From the NCBI RefSeq assembly GCF_000262465.1, contig NZ_CM001489.1:3207098-3247638 (forward strand): a DNA stretch of 40,541 bases, written 5' to 3'. Every line of letters begins with the position of its first letter. Position 1 is the first letter of the stretch. The DNA comes from Frankia sp. QA3 (GTDB taxonomy: Bacteria > Actinomycetota > Actinomycetes > Frankiales > Frankiaceae). The notes beneath the pieces were generated by a model that saw only the letters and a program-made list of their open reading frames with translations, searched no databases and had not been told where the DNA came from. Below are positions 1 to 8,145 of this stretch, in pieces. The position numbers and the translations under genes are program-made.

Positions 1-1115
1 CCGGTCGGCCCCGCGAACACGCCCGGCGCCCAGCCGCGCAGCCGCCGGACCGCGCGGGCCGTGGGGCGGCTGGGCTCGGGGGTGCGCTGGGTCGGTGTGA
101 CGAAGCTGACCGACGGCCGCGGCGAGGGCAACCCGACCAGCGTCTGACTGTCGTGGAAGTCGCCGTCGCGCAGCCGGTCGCCGGCCCGCGACGAGTTGGG
201 CGTCGGGGTGAACGTGGGCAGATGGACGAAGGCGGCGGGGTCGATGGGCGGCGGGTTCCAGGCCTCGCGCAGCAGCCGGCGGGTCCCCGTGGCCGGATCG
301 TCGGTGGGCCCGATCAGCCCCCGCAGCAGATCGTCGGCGCTGGGGCGCCCGGCTGGCTCCTTCACCAGCGCCGCGGTCACCGCCGGCCGCAGCTCGGAGG
401 GCACGTCACCGGTGTCGGCCTCGCTGTGCACGACCCGGTAGAGCAGCGCGTCGGCGCGGCCGGTGCCGAACGGGGGTCTGCCGGTCGCCGCGTAGAGCAC
501 GGTGAGCCCCCAGGCGAAGACGTCGGCCGCGGGGCCGACCTCGCCGTGCCCGGTGACCTGCTCGGGCGCCATGTAGCCGGGGCTGCCGAGCAGGACCCCG
601 GTGCGGGTCGCGACCGTGGCGTCGACCGCCGCCGCGATGCCGAAGTCGATCACCTTGGGGCCGTCACCGCTGAGGATGACGTTGCCGGGTTTGAGATCAC
701 GGTGGACGATGCCGGCGCCGTGGATGGCGGTCAGCGCCTCCGCGAGGCCGGCGGCGAGCGCCACGACGACCGCCGTGTCCATGGCGCCGCGGGTGGCGAT
801 CGTCTCGGCGAGGCTCTGACCGGGGATGAGCTCGGTGGCCATCCACGGGTCCTCGGCGTCGGGATCGGCGTCGACCAGCCGGGCGGTACAGGCCCCGCCG
901 ACCGCCCGGGCCGCCTCGATCTCGCGGCGGAAACGCGAGCGGAACTCCGGCTCGGCGGCGAAGTCCGACCGGATCACCTTCAGCGCGACCAACTGGCCGG
1001 TGTCGTCGTCCGCGCCGAGGTACACGATGCCCATACCGCCGGAGCCGAGCCGCGCGGTGAGCGCGAATCGGGCGACCCGCTCCGGGTCACCCGAGCGCAG
1101 CGGCCTCGGCGGCAC
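1..1115 (-). CDS. Serine/threonine protein kinase, C-terminus cut by window edge
   Basis: This is a Hanks-type (PknB-like) kinase read right to left, open at position 1. Translating the minus strand gives the glycine loop GSGGMG, the lysine strand VALKVI, the catalytic loop HRDLKPGN, DFG and the APE motif (YMAPEQ), followed by a proline-rich tail. All residues needed for catalysis are visible. I chose the GTG at 1115 because AAGGAGG (complement of 1121-1127) lies 5 nt upstream; an adjacent in-frame GTG at 1118 is the alternative. The protein resembles the kinase at 8146-9648 in layout and sequence (both read ARLVDADP in the N-lobe and AIHGAG before the catalytic loop), so the two are paralogues. 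Any membrane segment or sensor domain would lie outside the window. Target unknown. Confidence 0.93.
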   Translation of the reverse strand, partial: MPPRPLRSGDPERVARFALTARLGSGGMGIVYLGADDDTGQLVALKVIRSDFAAEPEFRSRFRREIEAARAVGGACTARLVDADPDAEDPWMATELIPGQSLAETIATRGAMDTAVVVALAAGLAEALTAIHGAGIVHRDLKPGNVILSGDGPKVIDFGIAAAVDATVATRTGVLLGSPGYMAPEQVTGHGEVGPAADVFAWGLTVLYAATGRPPFGTGRADALLYRVVHSEADTGDVPSELRPAVTAALVKEPAGRPSADDLLRGLIGPTDDPATGTRRLLREAWNPPPIDPAAFVHLPTFTPTPNSSRAGDRLRDGDFHDSQTLVGLPSPRPSVSFVTPTQRTPEPSRPTARAVRRLRGWAPGVFAGPT

Positions 1116-1430
1116 CACGCCCTCCTTACGTCGTTCTTTCCACCATCGGCGATCGTCAGCCCACGCGCCGGGCGCCTAAGGAGCCGTCCGGCTCTGGCCC
1201 GCTCCGGTCGGGGCCGCTCCGGTCGGGGCCGAAGGTCCGGCCGCCGGCACCACCCCACCGTGCCTGCGGAACCTGTGGTGGAGATGTGCGACGGTCGGGC
1301 CACGCATCCCACGTCCTCATCAGACGACTCCGGGTGTCGGGGAAGTTCCGTCGCCGGACGTGGCGCGAATCGCCGACGAGCGACGGAACCCTCGACGGGG
1401 TGGCGTGGTGTGCGCGTTCCACCTGGAGCG
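1116..1430. other. Intergenic stretch upstream of the kinase
   Basis: I see no supported gene here. The frames that stay open across it are antisense or offset shadows of the kinase. It contains short GC-rich direct repeats near 1200-1230 (a GGTCGGGGCCG-like unit twice). The kinase promoter presumably lies here, but I cannot pick out a convincing -10/-35 pair. Confidence 0.4.
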
Positions 1431-1577
1431 TCAGCGGATGGTCGGACGTTCTCGGAGCCGGCGCAGATCCGGGTTTCGTTCGGCCGCGGCGATGCCCTCG
1501 GCGCGGGCCGGGGTGACGCGGTGTCCGATCGGCACGTCGACGATGTCCCGCGGCGCCGACCCGTCGGCGAGGGCCAT
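1431..1577 (-). CDS. Possible small ORF or gene remnant (48 aa)
   Basis: The minus strand reads MALADGSAPRDIVDVPIGHR and continues to a basic C-terminus ending PTIR. Codon choice is strongly GC3-biased, unlike the flanking DNA, and the composition (Asp, Ile, Val and Arg mixed) looks translated rather than random. The coding-like reading continues upstream of the ATG without another start, so this may be the 3' end of a decayed gene rather than a complete small gene. I do not recognise a family. Confidence 0.3.
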   Translation of the reverse strand: MALADGSAPRDIVDVPIGHRVTPARAEGIAAAERNPDLRRLRERPTIR

Positions 1578-1909
1578 CCGAAGGTGCAGGCCGGAGGCCG
1601 GCTGCTCACCGCCGCCAAAGAAATGGACAAAGTGCGGCGGCAGTGGGGTAGCGGGCCTCGGTACCGTCGCCGGACGCGGCGGGGAGTGTGCCCCCGGAGG
1701 CGGAACGGTTCGCAGCGGTGTCACAAATCGGACTGTACCGATGGAACCACAGCTACCCGGCCATTCGACTCCCCGGACACCCACCTATCGGTTACCCCAA
1801 CCGGCCACCTCTCCAGGCGGCCCCCTCGGCCCTTCCACCGAAAAAGTCCCCAAACCGCGACGAAGAAGCCGGTGGCGCCTCGCCAGAGGCTTCTCCGCCG
1901 CGGGAAAGG

Positions 1910-2149
1910 TCAGCTTTCGGGGACGTCCCGTCGAGCCCTCACCAGAATGACTCGATCAACGAGTTCGACCCGTTCCTCGGAGTCGGCGGGCGCACCCGAC
2001 GACGGGGCGTGACCGGCCTCGCCGACGGCACCGGCGCGCACGACGATGATTCTGTCGTTCCGGCCCGCGGCGGCGCCCGGGACGCCCGAACCGGTGATTC
2101 CCGCGCATGCGGTCCGACCCAGTCGGCGAATGGCCTTCGTTTCTGCCAC
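1910..2149 (-). CDS. Hypothetical small protein (79 aa)
   Basis: GTG start at 2149 with GGGAGG 4 nt upstream (complement of 2154-2159). The product begins MAETKAIRRLGRTACAGITG and ends in an acidic-basic tail, RDVPES. It has no signal peptide, membrane segment or motif that I recognise. Support comes from the good ribosome binding site and GC-rich third positions only. It lies upstream of, and on the same strand as, the kinase at 1-1115 but about 800 bp away, so an operon is unlikely. It could be a spurious ORF. Confidence 0.4.
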   Translation of the reverse strand: MAETKAIRRLGRTACAGITGSGVPGAAAGRNDRIIVVRAGAVGEAGHAPSSGAPADSEERVELVDRVILVRARRDVPES

Positions 2150-2159
2150 GAAACCTCCC

Positions 2160-2645
2160 AGATCAAAGTTGCACTCGAAACGTTACTCGACAACGGGAGA
2201 ACGACGAACACCCACCCGGTTGACTCCGGTGAATGTGAGGCGGCTAATAATCCACCGGCGTCGACCCGCGTCCCCGGTTCCCGCCGGCAGAATTCCGCTG
2301 CCACGCTCTTGCCGGCGGTAAAACGCGAGGTCCACGGGGTTTACGGCGGTCCGGGCGCGCGGCCCGCAACAGGCTCGGGACCCCGGCCGAGCACGGCACC
2401 GAAAGCACCACCGGAGGCGTTAGGGCCCCCACCGCGGTGCGGTTCACGAGCGACGCGGGACACAAGAGGCGCACACGGCACGAGCTTGTCCACCCCACCA
2501 GCACCGCCCGGGGCTACATCCGCACCCCACCCGCCCTAGCGGCGAACATCCCGCGCCGCCGGGGCCGGCGCGCCGCGCTCGCCCTGGACCGATGGCCCTT
2601 TCGGGCGATGCGTGGCCGGTCCCGCCGCCCGGCCTGGCCCGTGGC
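2160..2645. other. Intergenic stretch, no gene seen
   Basis: Frames open here lack consistent codon bias, ribosome sites or recognisable protein sequence. AT content is higher around 2160-2260 than in neighbouring DNA. This is the left flank of the TnpB element. Confidence 0.4.
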
Positions 2646-2682
2646 GGGCCGTCCGGCCCGCCAGGCGGGAGCCGGACGGCCC
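2646..2682. repeat. Perfect 12-bp stem hairpin left of the tnpB relic
   Basis: GGGCCGTCCGGC (2646-2657) pairs perfectly with GCCGGACGGCCC (2671-2682). The 13-nt loop can itself pair CCGCC with GGCGG. No T-run follows, so it is not a classic terminator. IS200/IS605 elements carry subterminal palindromes at their ends, and this lies about 190 bp before the tnpB start, so it may mark the left end of the element. That assignment is inference. Confidence 0.5.
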
Positions 2683-2869
2683 GGGTCACCCCGGCCGGGG
2701 GGAGGGGGGTTGAAAACTGTTGCCGATCCAGTTCCTGGTAGCGCCGGGTAGTGATCCATGGTCATGGTGTGAGCCTGAAGGGGTGGGCAGCTGCGAACGG
2801 AGTCGGGTACTCCACCGCGCGGCAGTGGTTCGGTGCCGAGTACCTCGAAGCCACCGCCGGTGCTGCCGG

Positions 2870-4028
2870 GTGACGACACTGCAGGCGTTCCGGTTCGCCC
2901 TCGCCCTCGCCCCCACCCCCGCCGAGCATGCCGGGCTGTTCCGGCATGCGGGTGCGGCCCGGTTCGCGTTCAACCGGGGTTTGGCCCGGGTGACCGCCGT
3001 GCTCGCGCAGCGGGACGCCGAGAAGTCCTACGGCCTGCACGATGATGTGGTGAGCCCGGTGCCGTGGACGTTGGCCGCGCTGCGCCGGGAATGGAACGCG
3101 GCGAAGAGCACCGCCGCCCCGTGGTGGGCGGAGTGCTCGAAGGAGGCCTACTCCGCCGGCCTGGACCAGCTCGCCCGCGGGCTGAAGAACGTCACCGATT
3201 CCCGCAGCGGGAAACGCAGGGGCCGCCGGGTCGGGTTTCCCCGGTTCACAAAGCGGGCCCGTGCCAGCTTCCGCTACACCACCGGCAGCTACGGCCCGGA
3301 CGGGGACCGGCACGTGAAGCTGCCGCGGGTCGGCCGGGTGAAGGTCTGCGAGCCGATGGGCGCGCTGACCGGCCGGCTCGCCGACGGCCGTGCCCGGCCG
3401 CTGGGGGCGACGGTGTCCCGCACGGCGGAACGCTGGTTCGTGGCGTTCACCGTCGAGGTCGACCGGCAGGTCCCCACCGGCCCGTTGCCGCGGCAGCGCG
3501 GCGCGGGCCCGGTCGGGGTGGATCTGGGGGTGAAGCATCTCGCTGTGCTCGTGACCGGCGAGATGATCCCCAACCCGCAGCAGCTGGCCGCCTCGCTGCG
3601 CCGGCTGCGGACCGCCTCGCGGGCCCACGCCCGGTCGAAGCCCGCCAGCGTGGGCCGTCGCAGGCCTGCCGCCCGCCTCGCCCGTCTTCACGCCCAGGTG
3701 GCCAGCCAGCGCCGGGACGGGCTGCACAAGCTCACCACCCGGCTCGCGACCACCCATGACGCGATCGTGGTGGAAGACCCGCACCTGGCCGGGATGGTCC
3801 GCAACCGGCGCCTGGCCCGTGCGGTCTCCGATACCGCGATGGCCGAGGTCCGCCGCCAGCTGGGTTACAAGACCGGCTGGTAGGGCTCCCGGCTGGTAGG
3901 GCTCCCGGCTGGTAGGGCTCCCGGCTGGTCGTCGCCGGCCGCTGGTAGAGGTGGCAGTGAAGCGGGAACCCGGCACGGCTCCGGCCGGCAAGACCGGAGG
4001 TGCCTCACCGCAAGGCGAGACGGCATGA
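2870..4028 (+). pseudogene. tnpB: TnpB (IS200/IS605-type OrfB), internally deleted
   Basis: The open part (2870-3883, 337 aa) starts at a GTG reading MTTLQAFRFALALAP. It carries the N-terminal TnpB region with a KRRGRRVGFPRF stretch, the RuvC-I aspartate (GVDLGVKHL, D218) and the RuvC-II glutamate (VVEDPHLAGM, E302). It stops after LGYKTGW, where intact TnpBs continue with Tyr and then the CxxC zinc ribbon and the third RuvC aspartate (DRDLNAA-like); both are missing. The tail is still present after the break: 3951-4028 reads KREPGTAPAGKTGGASPQGE and ends TA-stop. The middle has therefore been deleted rather than the 3' end lost. No tnpA is seen next to it. Without RuvC-III the protein cannot be an active guide-directed nuclease. 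RNA derived from the element's right end may still be encoded around 3950-4150. Confidence 0.88.
3875..3922 (+). repeat. 16-bp tandem repeat, three copies, at the tnpB break
   Basis: GGCTGGTAGGGCTCCC occurs at 3875-3890, 3891-3906 and 3907-3922, followed by a partial copy that runs into GTCGTCGCC. The unit is the tnpB codons for GW-stop-GS, so a Tyr-to-stop change (TAC to TAG) was already present when the unit was amplified. Because 16 is not a multiple of 3, each copy also shifts the frame. Confidence 0.95.
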
Positions 4029-4537
4029 CCGGCACTGTTCAGCGCTCTCATGCAACGGCAACGCCCGCGCTCCCCCCCGCCACGGACACGACCCGGCGCG
4101 ACCCGGCCGCTGGCATGTCAGCCGGGGACCGCGCGGGAAGTCGCCGATCTGGATTACCAACCGGTGCTCGTGAACATGCGCGGCTGCGTCAGCGAAAAGC
4201 AGCACGTCGACGTCGCGTCTGGTTCGGGTGCGGCCACGTTTCACCGGCGGGCCGGATGAGGATCTCCATCACCTCCCCGCGCTCCGCCCGAGCCCCGTGG
4301 TTCAACCTCTCGAACGGTCAGACGGTGGCAGAGGGAGCCCCGCCACCAGCGGCCGGCGGAAGGGAGTCCCGTTCTTCACCCGCGGATGGATCAGGTATGT
4401 CCGCCCTCGCCGCTCACCGATCTCCAGCGGCTGACCGGGACGAGGCCGACACGATCAACAAAGGCAAACCGGTACCCGCACACCGGCACCGCATCACCCG
4501 CCGCCGGCGCAGGAGTTTGGTTTCCCTGTTCGGCGTC
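4029..4537. other. Right flank of the tnpB relic with decayed minus-strand coding sequence
   Basis: No intact gene. The first ~100 bp after the tnpB stop (ACCGGCACTGTTCAGC onward) are probably the element's right end. Between about 4135 and 4440 the minus strand gives coding-like pieces in different frames: one containing EILIRPAGETWPHPNQT, one containing DVDVLLFADAAAHVHEHRL, and one containing RTYLIHPRVKNGTP. This looks like a gene broken by small indels. I do not recognise it. Confidence 0.4.
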
Positions 4538-5116
4538 CTACCGGCCGCGGGCCGCCTTGCGTAGCTGGCGCAGCTCTCGGCGCAGCCGGATCTGCGGAAT
4601 CACCCCGATGAGCAGGCCGATGACGAGCCCCGCGGCGGCCGATGCGGCCAGCGCCGCGGCGACCGAAATCCGCTGGGTGGAGCCGAACAGCCAGATGCTC
4701 ACCCGCGCGTCGTTCTTGACCACGAACACGACGACGAGGATCGCGATGACCAGCACCAGCACGGTGACCGCATACGTGGTGTAGGCGACCCCGCGCCGCG
4801 GCGGCGGCCCGCCCGCCGGCGCGCCGGGTGCCGCCGGCGTTCCCGGCGCCACCGGACCGCCGGCAGTTCCCGGACCCCCGGCAGTCCCTGTCGGATAGGC
4901 AGTCCCTGTCGGATAGGCAGTGCCCGCAGGGTGGGGCTGGGCCACCGGGCCCGGCGGGGGCCCGCCGACCGGCACCGCCCCCGGCCCCGTACCAGGCGCT
5001 GGGACGGCGGGGCCGCCGGGAGCCGGCGGCGGGCTCATGGGGCGGGTGTAGTCGATCCTCTTGTCCGGCTCGTCGGGTCCCGCCATCGTCGCCCCATCCA
5101 TCATGATCGCCTGCAC
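4538..5116 (-). CDS. LapA-domain (DUF1049-like) integral membrane protein
   Basis: 192 aa. The N-terminal ~105 residues are Pro/Gly/Ala-rich with short repeats (AYPTGT twice), a disordered cytoplasmic tail. Two hydrophobic segments follow (about 115-133 and 148-170), separated by a short loop with NDARVSIWLFGSTQ. The C-terminus is a basic helix ending RRELRQLRKAARGR. This two-helix arrangement with the V.I.LFG.. motif is the LapA (lipopolysaccharide assembly A) fold, common in actinobacteria with no known role there. An internal ATG (MAGPDEPDKR) is an equally plausible start. It lies just upstream of, and divergent from, rnpB. Confidence 0.75.
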   Translation of the reverse strand: MQAIMMDGATMAGPDEPDKRIDYTRPMSPPPAPGGPAVPAPGTGPGAVPVGGPPPGPVAQPHPAGTAYPTGTAYPTGTAGGPGTAGGPVAPGTPAAPGAPAGGPPPRRGVAYTTYAVTVLVLVIAILVVVFVVKNDARVSIWLFGSTQRISVAAALAASAAAGLVIGLLIGVIPQIRLRRELRQLRKAARGR

Positions 5117-5191
5117 GGCCTTGCCGGCACCGTCCAGTTCCGTCCCCTGTGCCCAGGGAGTCTAGGCGGGCGCGTGCCCTATGCTGAAGAT

Positions 5192-5611
<420 letters not shown>

Positions 5612-5646
5612 TACCAACACGAGTTCGCAGATCATGCGCTCTGCCA

Positions 5647-5675
5647 GGCCGGCCCCTTGCCGCAGCCTGCCGGCC
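5647..5675 (+). terminator. Possible hairpin terminator after rnpB
   Basis: GGCCGGC (5647-5653) can pair with GCCGGCC (5669-5675), 35 nt beyond the mature end of the RNase P RNA. There is no U-run, so intrinsic termination is uncertain. Confidence 0.3.
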
Positions 5676-5709
5676 GGCCCAACCGGTCCGAGACGGGCAG
5701 ACAACGACG

Positions 5710-5763
5710 CTTGCGGGGCTTGCGGGGCTTGCGGGGCTTGCGGGGCTTGCGGGGCTTGCGGGG
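5710..5763. repeat. 9-bp minisatellite, six perfect copies
   Basis: CTTGCGGGG is repeated head to tail six times at 5710-5763, followed by a partial copy (CTTGACG). It lies in the 356-bp gap between rnpB and the PH-domain gene, which otherwise holds no gene that I can support. A stretch this regular is prone to slippage and may vary between strains. Confidence 0.97.
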
Positions 5764-5967
5764 CTTGACGTGGCCCCGAAACGCAAGCCGATCCGCCTGT
5801 GGCGTCGGGTCGACGCGGAGACATGGCTGGACCAGTACCGGTCAGGTGGCGGGATGCCCTCCGATCACCCATGGTCGGGGCAACAGCGAGCCAATCGCCA
5901 CCCCTTAAATCCATTTGCTTCACAGCTAGCTACTAGCGTCCCCCCGCCAACCGCGAGGGGGAACATC

Positions 5968-6456
5968 GTGAGCTATCAAGGGCCACCGGAGCCGTACAGC
6001 AATCCGTACCCGCCAGACCGCCAATACCCGCCCACCCGACAGGGCCAACCCGACCCGCGATACGGCTACCCGCCACCCCCACCGCCAGGCGGACCAGCCG
6101 GCGCCAGCCCCCACGGCGAACGCATCCTGTGGGAAGCCACCAGCCAGACGATCGCCGGCATGGCATCCGGTGGACGTGCCGCCGGCCGCTACAAGCTCAC
6201 CGACATCCGGCTCTATGCCACCCAGGGCATCACCACAACCACCACCGAGCAGTACGAGCTCGGATGGCTGTTCGACATCGACGTTCGCCAGACCCTCATC
6301 CAACGGGCCCGTGGCGTCGGCGACGTCGTTGTCCATGTCCGCCGCGGATGGGGACAGGACACCGTGATCCTCCAGTCCGTTCCCGAGCCCATGAAGATCC
6401 GCGACCTGCTCAACCAGGTGTCCGCGCAGGCGCGACAGCAACCCCGGAGCTGGTAG
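5968..6456 (+). CDS. Bacterial PH-domain-like protein
   Basis: 162 aa. The GTG at 5968 is preferred over longer in-frame starts because GAGGGGG (5955-5961) lies 6 nt upstream and the upstream extension reads through repeat DNA. The first ~50 residues are Pro/Tyr/Gln-rich (PPDRQYPPTRQGQPDPRYGY), likely disordered. From ERILWEATSQTIAG to the end, the pattern of short strands (YKLTDIRLYATQGI, DVVVHVRRG, DTVILQSVPEP) closing with a helix (IRDLLNQVSAQA) matches the bacterial PH domain (bPH family). In these proteins the domain follows a polar tail and often sits near membranes. No membrane segment is present, and specific function is unknown. Confidence 0.7.
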   Translation: MSYQGPPEPYSNPYPPDRQYPPTRQGQPDPRYGYPPPPPPGGPAGASPHGERILWEATSQTIAGMASGGRAAGRYKLTDIRLYATQGITTTTTEQYELGWLFDIDVRQTLIQRARGVGDVVVHVRRGWGQDTVILQSVPEPMKIRDLLNQVSAQARQQPRSW

Positions 6457-6602
6457 GCGGCCATGCTCGTGCCACCAGCACGGCTCCACCCAACCGCCTA
6501 GCAAGTGCTGCCTGCAGGCGGCTATCAGCGCTGGTGAGATCTCCGCGGGATGCATCTGCCGCGCAGGCCGGCCGGCACCGTTGGCTGGTGTCGGCCTGGT
6601 GC

Positions 6603-7025
6603 TCAGCAACCGGCTCGGGTGAGCGCGGCGACCAACGCCGAGATCTCCTCCGGTTGGAACCGCACCGCCCGGCGCTCCCAGGTCAACCGCGCGGCCAGGT
6701 CGACCGGGAGCAGGGTGGAAAGGCGGCGGCACGTCGAGGCGTTGCCGAAGGCCACATAGCCGGCCGTCCCCTGCGGACCCCACAGCGGATTGAGCCCACC
6801 CTGGCATGAGTAGTCCGTGTCGAGGGCGGCCACCCACAATGCGCGGATCAGGTCCGCAAGGCCCTCGTCGACGAACGCCACACGGCGTCGGTAGCTGATC
6901 CCGACCTGACGGTGCACAGACGGGTACATGCCTGCGAGCCGCAGCAGCGGCGGTGTGGTCATGGCCGGCCCGGCGTCCCGCGCACTCGGGGGGCGCTTCG
7001 ACAGGCGCCGCATCTGAGGACTCAT
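6603..7025 (-). CDS. Hypothetical protein with DxDxSCQGG motif
   Basis: 140 aa, starting at the ATG at 7025 (MSPQMRRLSKRPPS) with GGAGG 4 nt upstream. A second ATG (MTTPPLLRLAGMYP) is possible. The core reads VDEGLADLIRALWVAALDTD followed by YSCQGG, then GYVAFGNASTCRRLSTLL and a C-terminal helix. The layout of a helix, a Ser-Cys-Gln-Gly-Gly turn and a hydrophobic strand resembles small uncharacterised actinobacterial and phage proteins that I cannot name precisely. No membrane segment or signal peptide is seen. It converges with the PH-domain gene. Confidence 0.65.
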   Translation of the reverse strand: MSPQMRRLSKRPPSARDAGPAMTTPPLLRLAGMYPSVHRQVGISYRRRVAFVDEGLADLIRALWVAALDTDYSCQGGLNPLWGPQGTAGYVAFGNASTCRRLSTLLPVDLAARLTWERRAVRFQPEEISALVAALTRAGC

Positions 7026-7231
7026 GCCCCCTCCAGTCTGCTGGTCGGCCCGGCGAGGCCGCTGGACGCTGCGGGTCGGCCCGGCGAGGCCCTGCCCCCA
7101 TCGGTCAGCAAGCCGCCGAGACAAGCTGGCGGTCGAGGGTCTCAAACGCCTTCGGTTGCTCGGACTATCCTTATCCCTTTGCCAGGTAGGACGACAATCG
7201 GCCTGCGACCGCCACCGCCCCGTTGCGGGCC

Positions 7232-7387
7232 TCACGCGGGCATCCCCTCGGACATCGCGTCGATGCTCGCGGCGGCCGCGGTGAGCCGGGAGAAGTCGAG
7301 CGGCTCGCCCGCGGCCACCTGGCCCTTCTGGGTCTCGATCCCGGTCTTGATGGTCTCGCTGTCCTCGACAATGGCGGGTACATCCTG
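7232..7387 (-). pseudogene. C-terminal remnant of an unrecognised gene
   Basis: The minus strand from about 7387 to the stop at 7232 reads PAIVEDSETIKTGIETQKGQ, then VAAGEPLDFSRLTAAAASID and ends EGMPA. Third codon positions are almost all G or C and codon choice (AAG, GAC, ATC, GAG) is typical of the genome, so this was translated. The open frame continues upstream only by running antisense through the tautomerase start, with no plausible start codon or ribosome site. The most economical reading is a 5'-truncated gene. Confidence 0.4.
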
Positions 7388-7445
7388 GTCAGCCGGCCAC
7401 CGGACGGCGGCTGGCGCCAGAGGCACCGCGTTGGAGGTAACGGAC

Positions 7446-7670
7446 ATGCCGTTCATCAACGTGAAAGTGATCGAGGGCGTCTTCACCCCTCAGCAGAAGC
7501 AGGAGATGATCGCCAAGTTGACCGAGGTCATGGTCGGTATCGAGGGCGAGGCGATGCGACCGGTGACCCATGTCGTCGTCGAGGAGGTCCGAAGCGGGGA
7601 CTGGGGCATCGGGGGACGCTGCATGACCACCGAGGACGTGCAGAAGCTCCAGTCCGGCGGGAGCGCGTGA
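7446..7670 (+). CDS. 4-oxalocrotonate tautomerase family protein
   Basis: 74 aa. After removal of Met the first residue is Pro (MPFINVKVIEGVFTPQQKQE), the catalytic base of this superfamily, which interconverts enol and keto forms of 2-hydroxy-dienoates. The beta-alpha-beta core, with a second strand THVVVEEVRSGDWGIGG, fits the short 4-OT subunit. GGAGG at 7433-7437 lies 8 nt before the ATG. There is no ring-cleavage gene nearby, so the substrate cannot be inferred. It is followed directly by the relic of a toxin-antitoxin pair. Confidence 0.9.
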   Translation: MPFINVKVIEGVFTPQQKQEMIAKLTEVMVGIEGEAMRPVTHVVVEEVRSGDWGIGGRCMTTEDVQKLQSGGSA

Positions 7671-7713
7671 GAAGCCGCCAGCTACTCCCGAGGAGGACAG
7701 GGCCCACGTCCCG

Positions 7714-7860
7714 CCGATCAGGGATCCGCACGAGCTGGAAGCGGCGCAGGACGAGGCCGATCTCGCGGCCGCGCGGGAGGCCCTGGCCGCCGACGACCCC
7801 CGGGTCCTCGTCACGATCGTCCGGGTCGCTCATCGGCGCCGGGTCTACCGAGAGCTCTGA
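7714..7860 (+). pseudogene. Fused relic of a Phd antitoxin and RelE toxin
   Basis: One frame reads ELEAAQDEADLAAAREALAA-DD, matching the C-terminal half of the antitoxin at 12332-12583 (ELEAAEDAADLAATREALAA-DE). It then passes without a stop into VLVTIVRVAHRRRVYREL-stop, matching the C-terminus of the RelE toxin at 12590 (ILITIVRVAHRRR). The antitoxin end and most of the toxin have been deleted between the two joined pieces. No start codon or ribosome site is clear, and the N-terminal half of the antitoxin is absent. This is a decayed paralogue of the module 4.5 kb away. It preserves the RRRVYR toxin ending that the other copy has lost. Confidence 0.8.
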
Positions 7861-7898
7861 GGTCTACCGAGAGCTCTGAGGTCTACCGAGAGCTCTGA
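7842..7898 (+). repeat. 19-bp tandem repeat, three perfect copies, at the toxin relic stop
   Basis: GGTCTACCGAGAGCTCTGA at 7842-7860, 7861-7879 and 7880-7898. The unit encodes the last residues (VYREL) and the stop of the toxin relic, so the amplification happened after, or at, the fusion. The 19-bp length puts a stop codon in successive frames. Confidence 0.97.
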
Positions 7899-7969
7899 GC
7901 CGGCGACCGAGATCTCTGATCCTGTCGCCGAGCGACTGTCCGAGCCCGGAACGACAGCCCCGCCGATTT

Positions 7970-7986
7970 GTCCAACATAATTGGAC
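7970..7986. promoter_or_regulatory. AT-rich inverted repeat upstream of the kinase
   Basis: GTCCAA (7970-7975) and TTGGAC (7981-7986) flank the loop CATAA, about 160 bp before the kinase start. A larger inverted repeat, CGGCGAC...GTCGCCG (about 7900-7930), lies just upstream. The local drop in GC and the dyad suggest a binding site or promoter region. No regulator is identified. The remainder of 7899-8145 holds no gene that I can support. Confidence 0.3.
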
Positions 7987-8145
7987 TACTGGGTGCCGCA
8001 CTGGGGACATGCACACAGGATGCGGCAAAGCGGGCATTCGCTTGCATGTGTCGACCGCGACGCGGACATCGTGGCGATGCCGCACGCGACCACGCCGCTA
8101 TCTGATAGCTCATCGATGACGGTGGGCGACGAGCGGAGGGGTCCG

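Noticed and set aside
153..2012. 619-codon plus-strand frame across the first kinase and its upstream region
   Set aside because: It is antisense to clear kinase motifs in its first half and loses codon bias in its second half.
1688..2539. 283-codon plus-strand ORF
   Set aside because: Composition shifts along its length, third positions are not GC-enriched, and it lies antisense to a small ORF with a good ribosome site.
4025..4564. 179-codon plus-strand ORF after tnpB
   Set aside because: Arg/Ser/Pro-rich product without codon bias; better coding signal is on the other strand in broken pieces.
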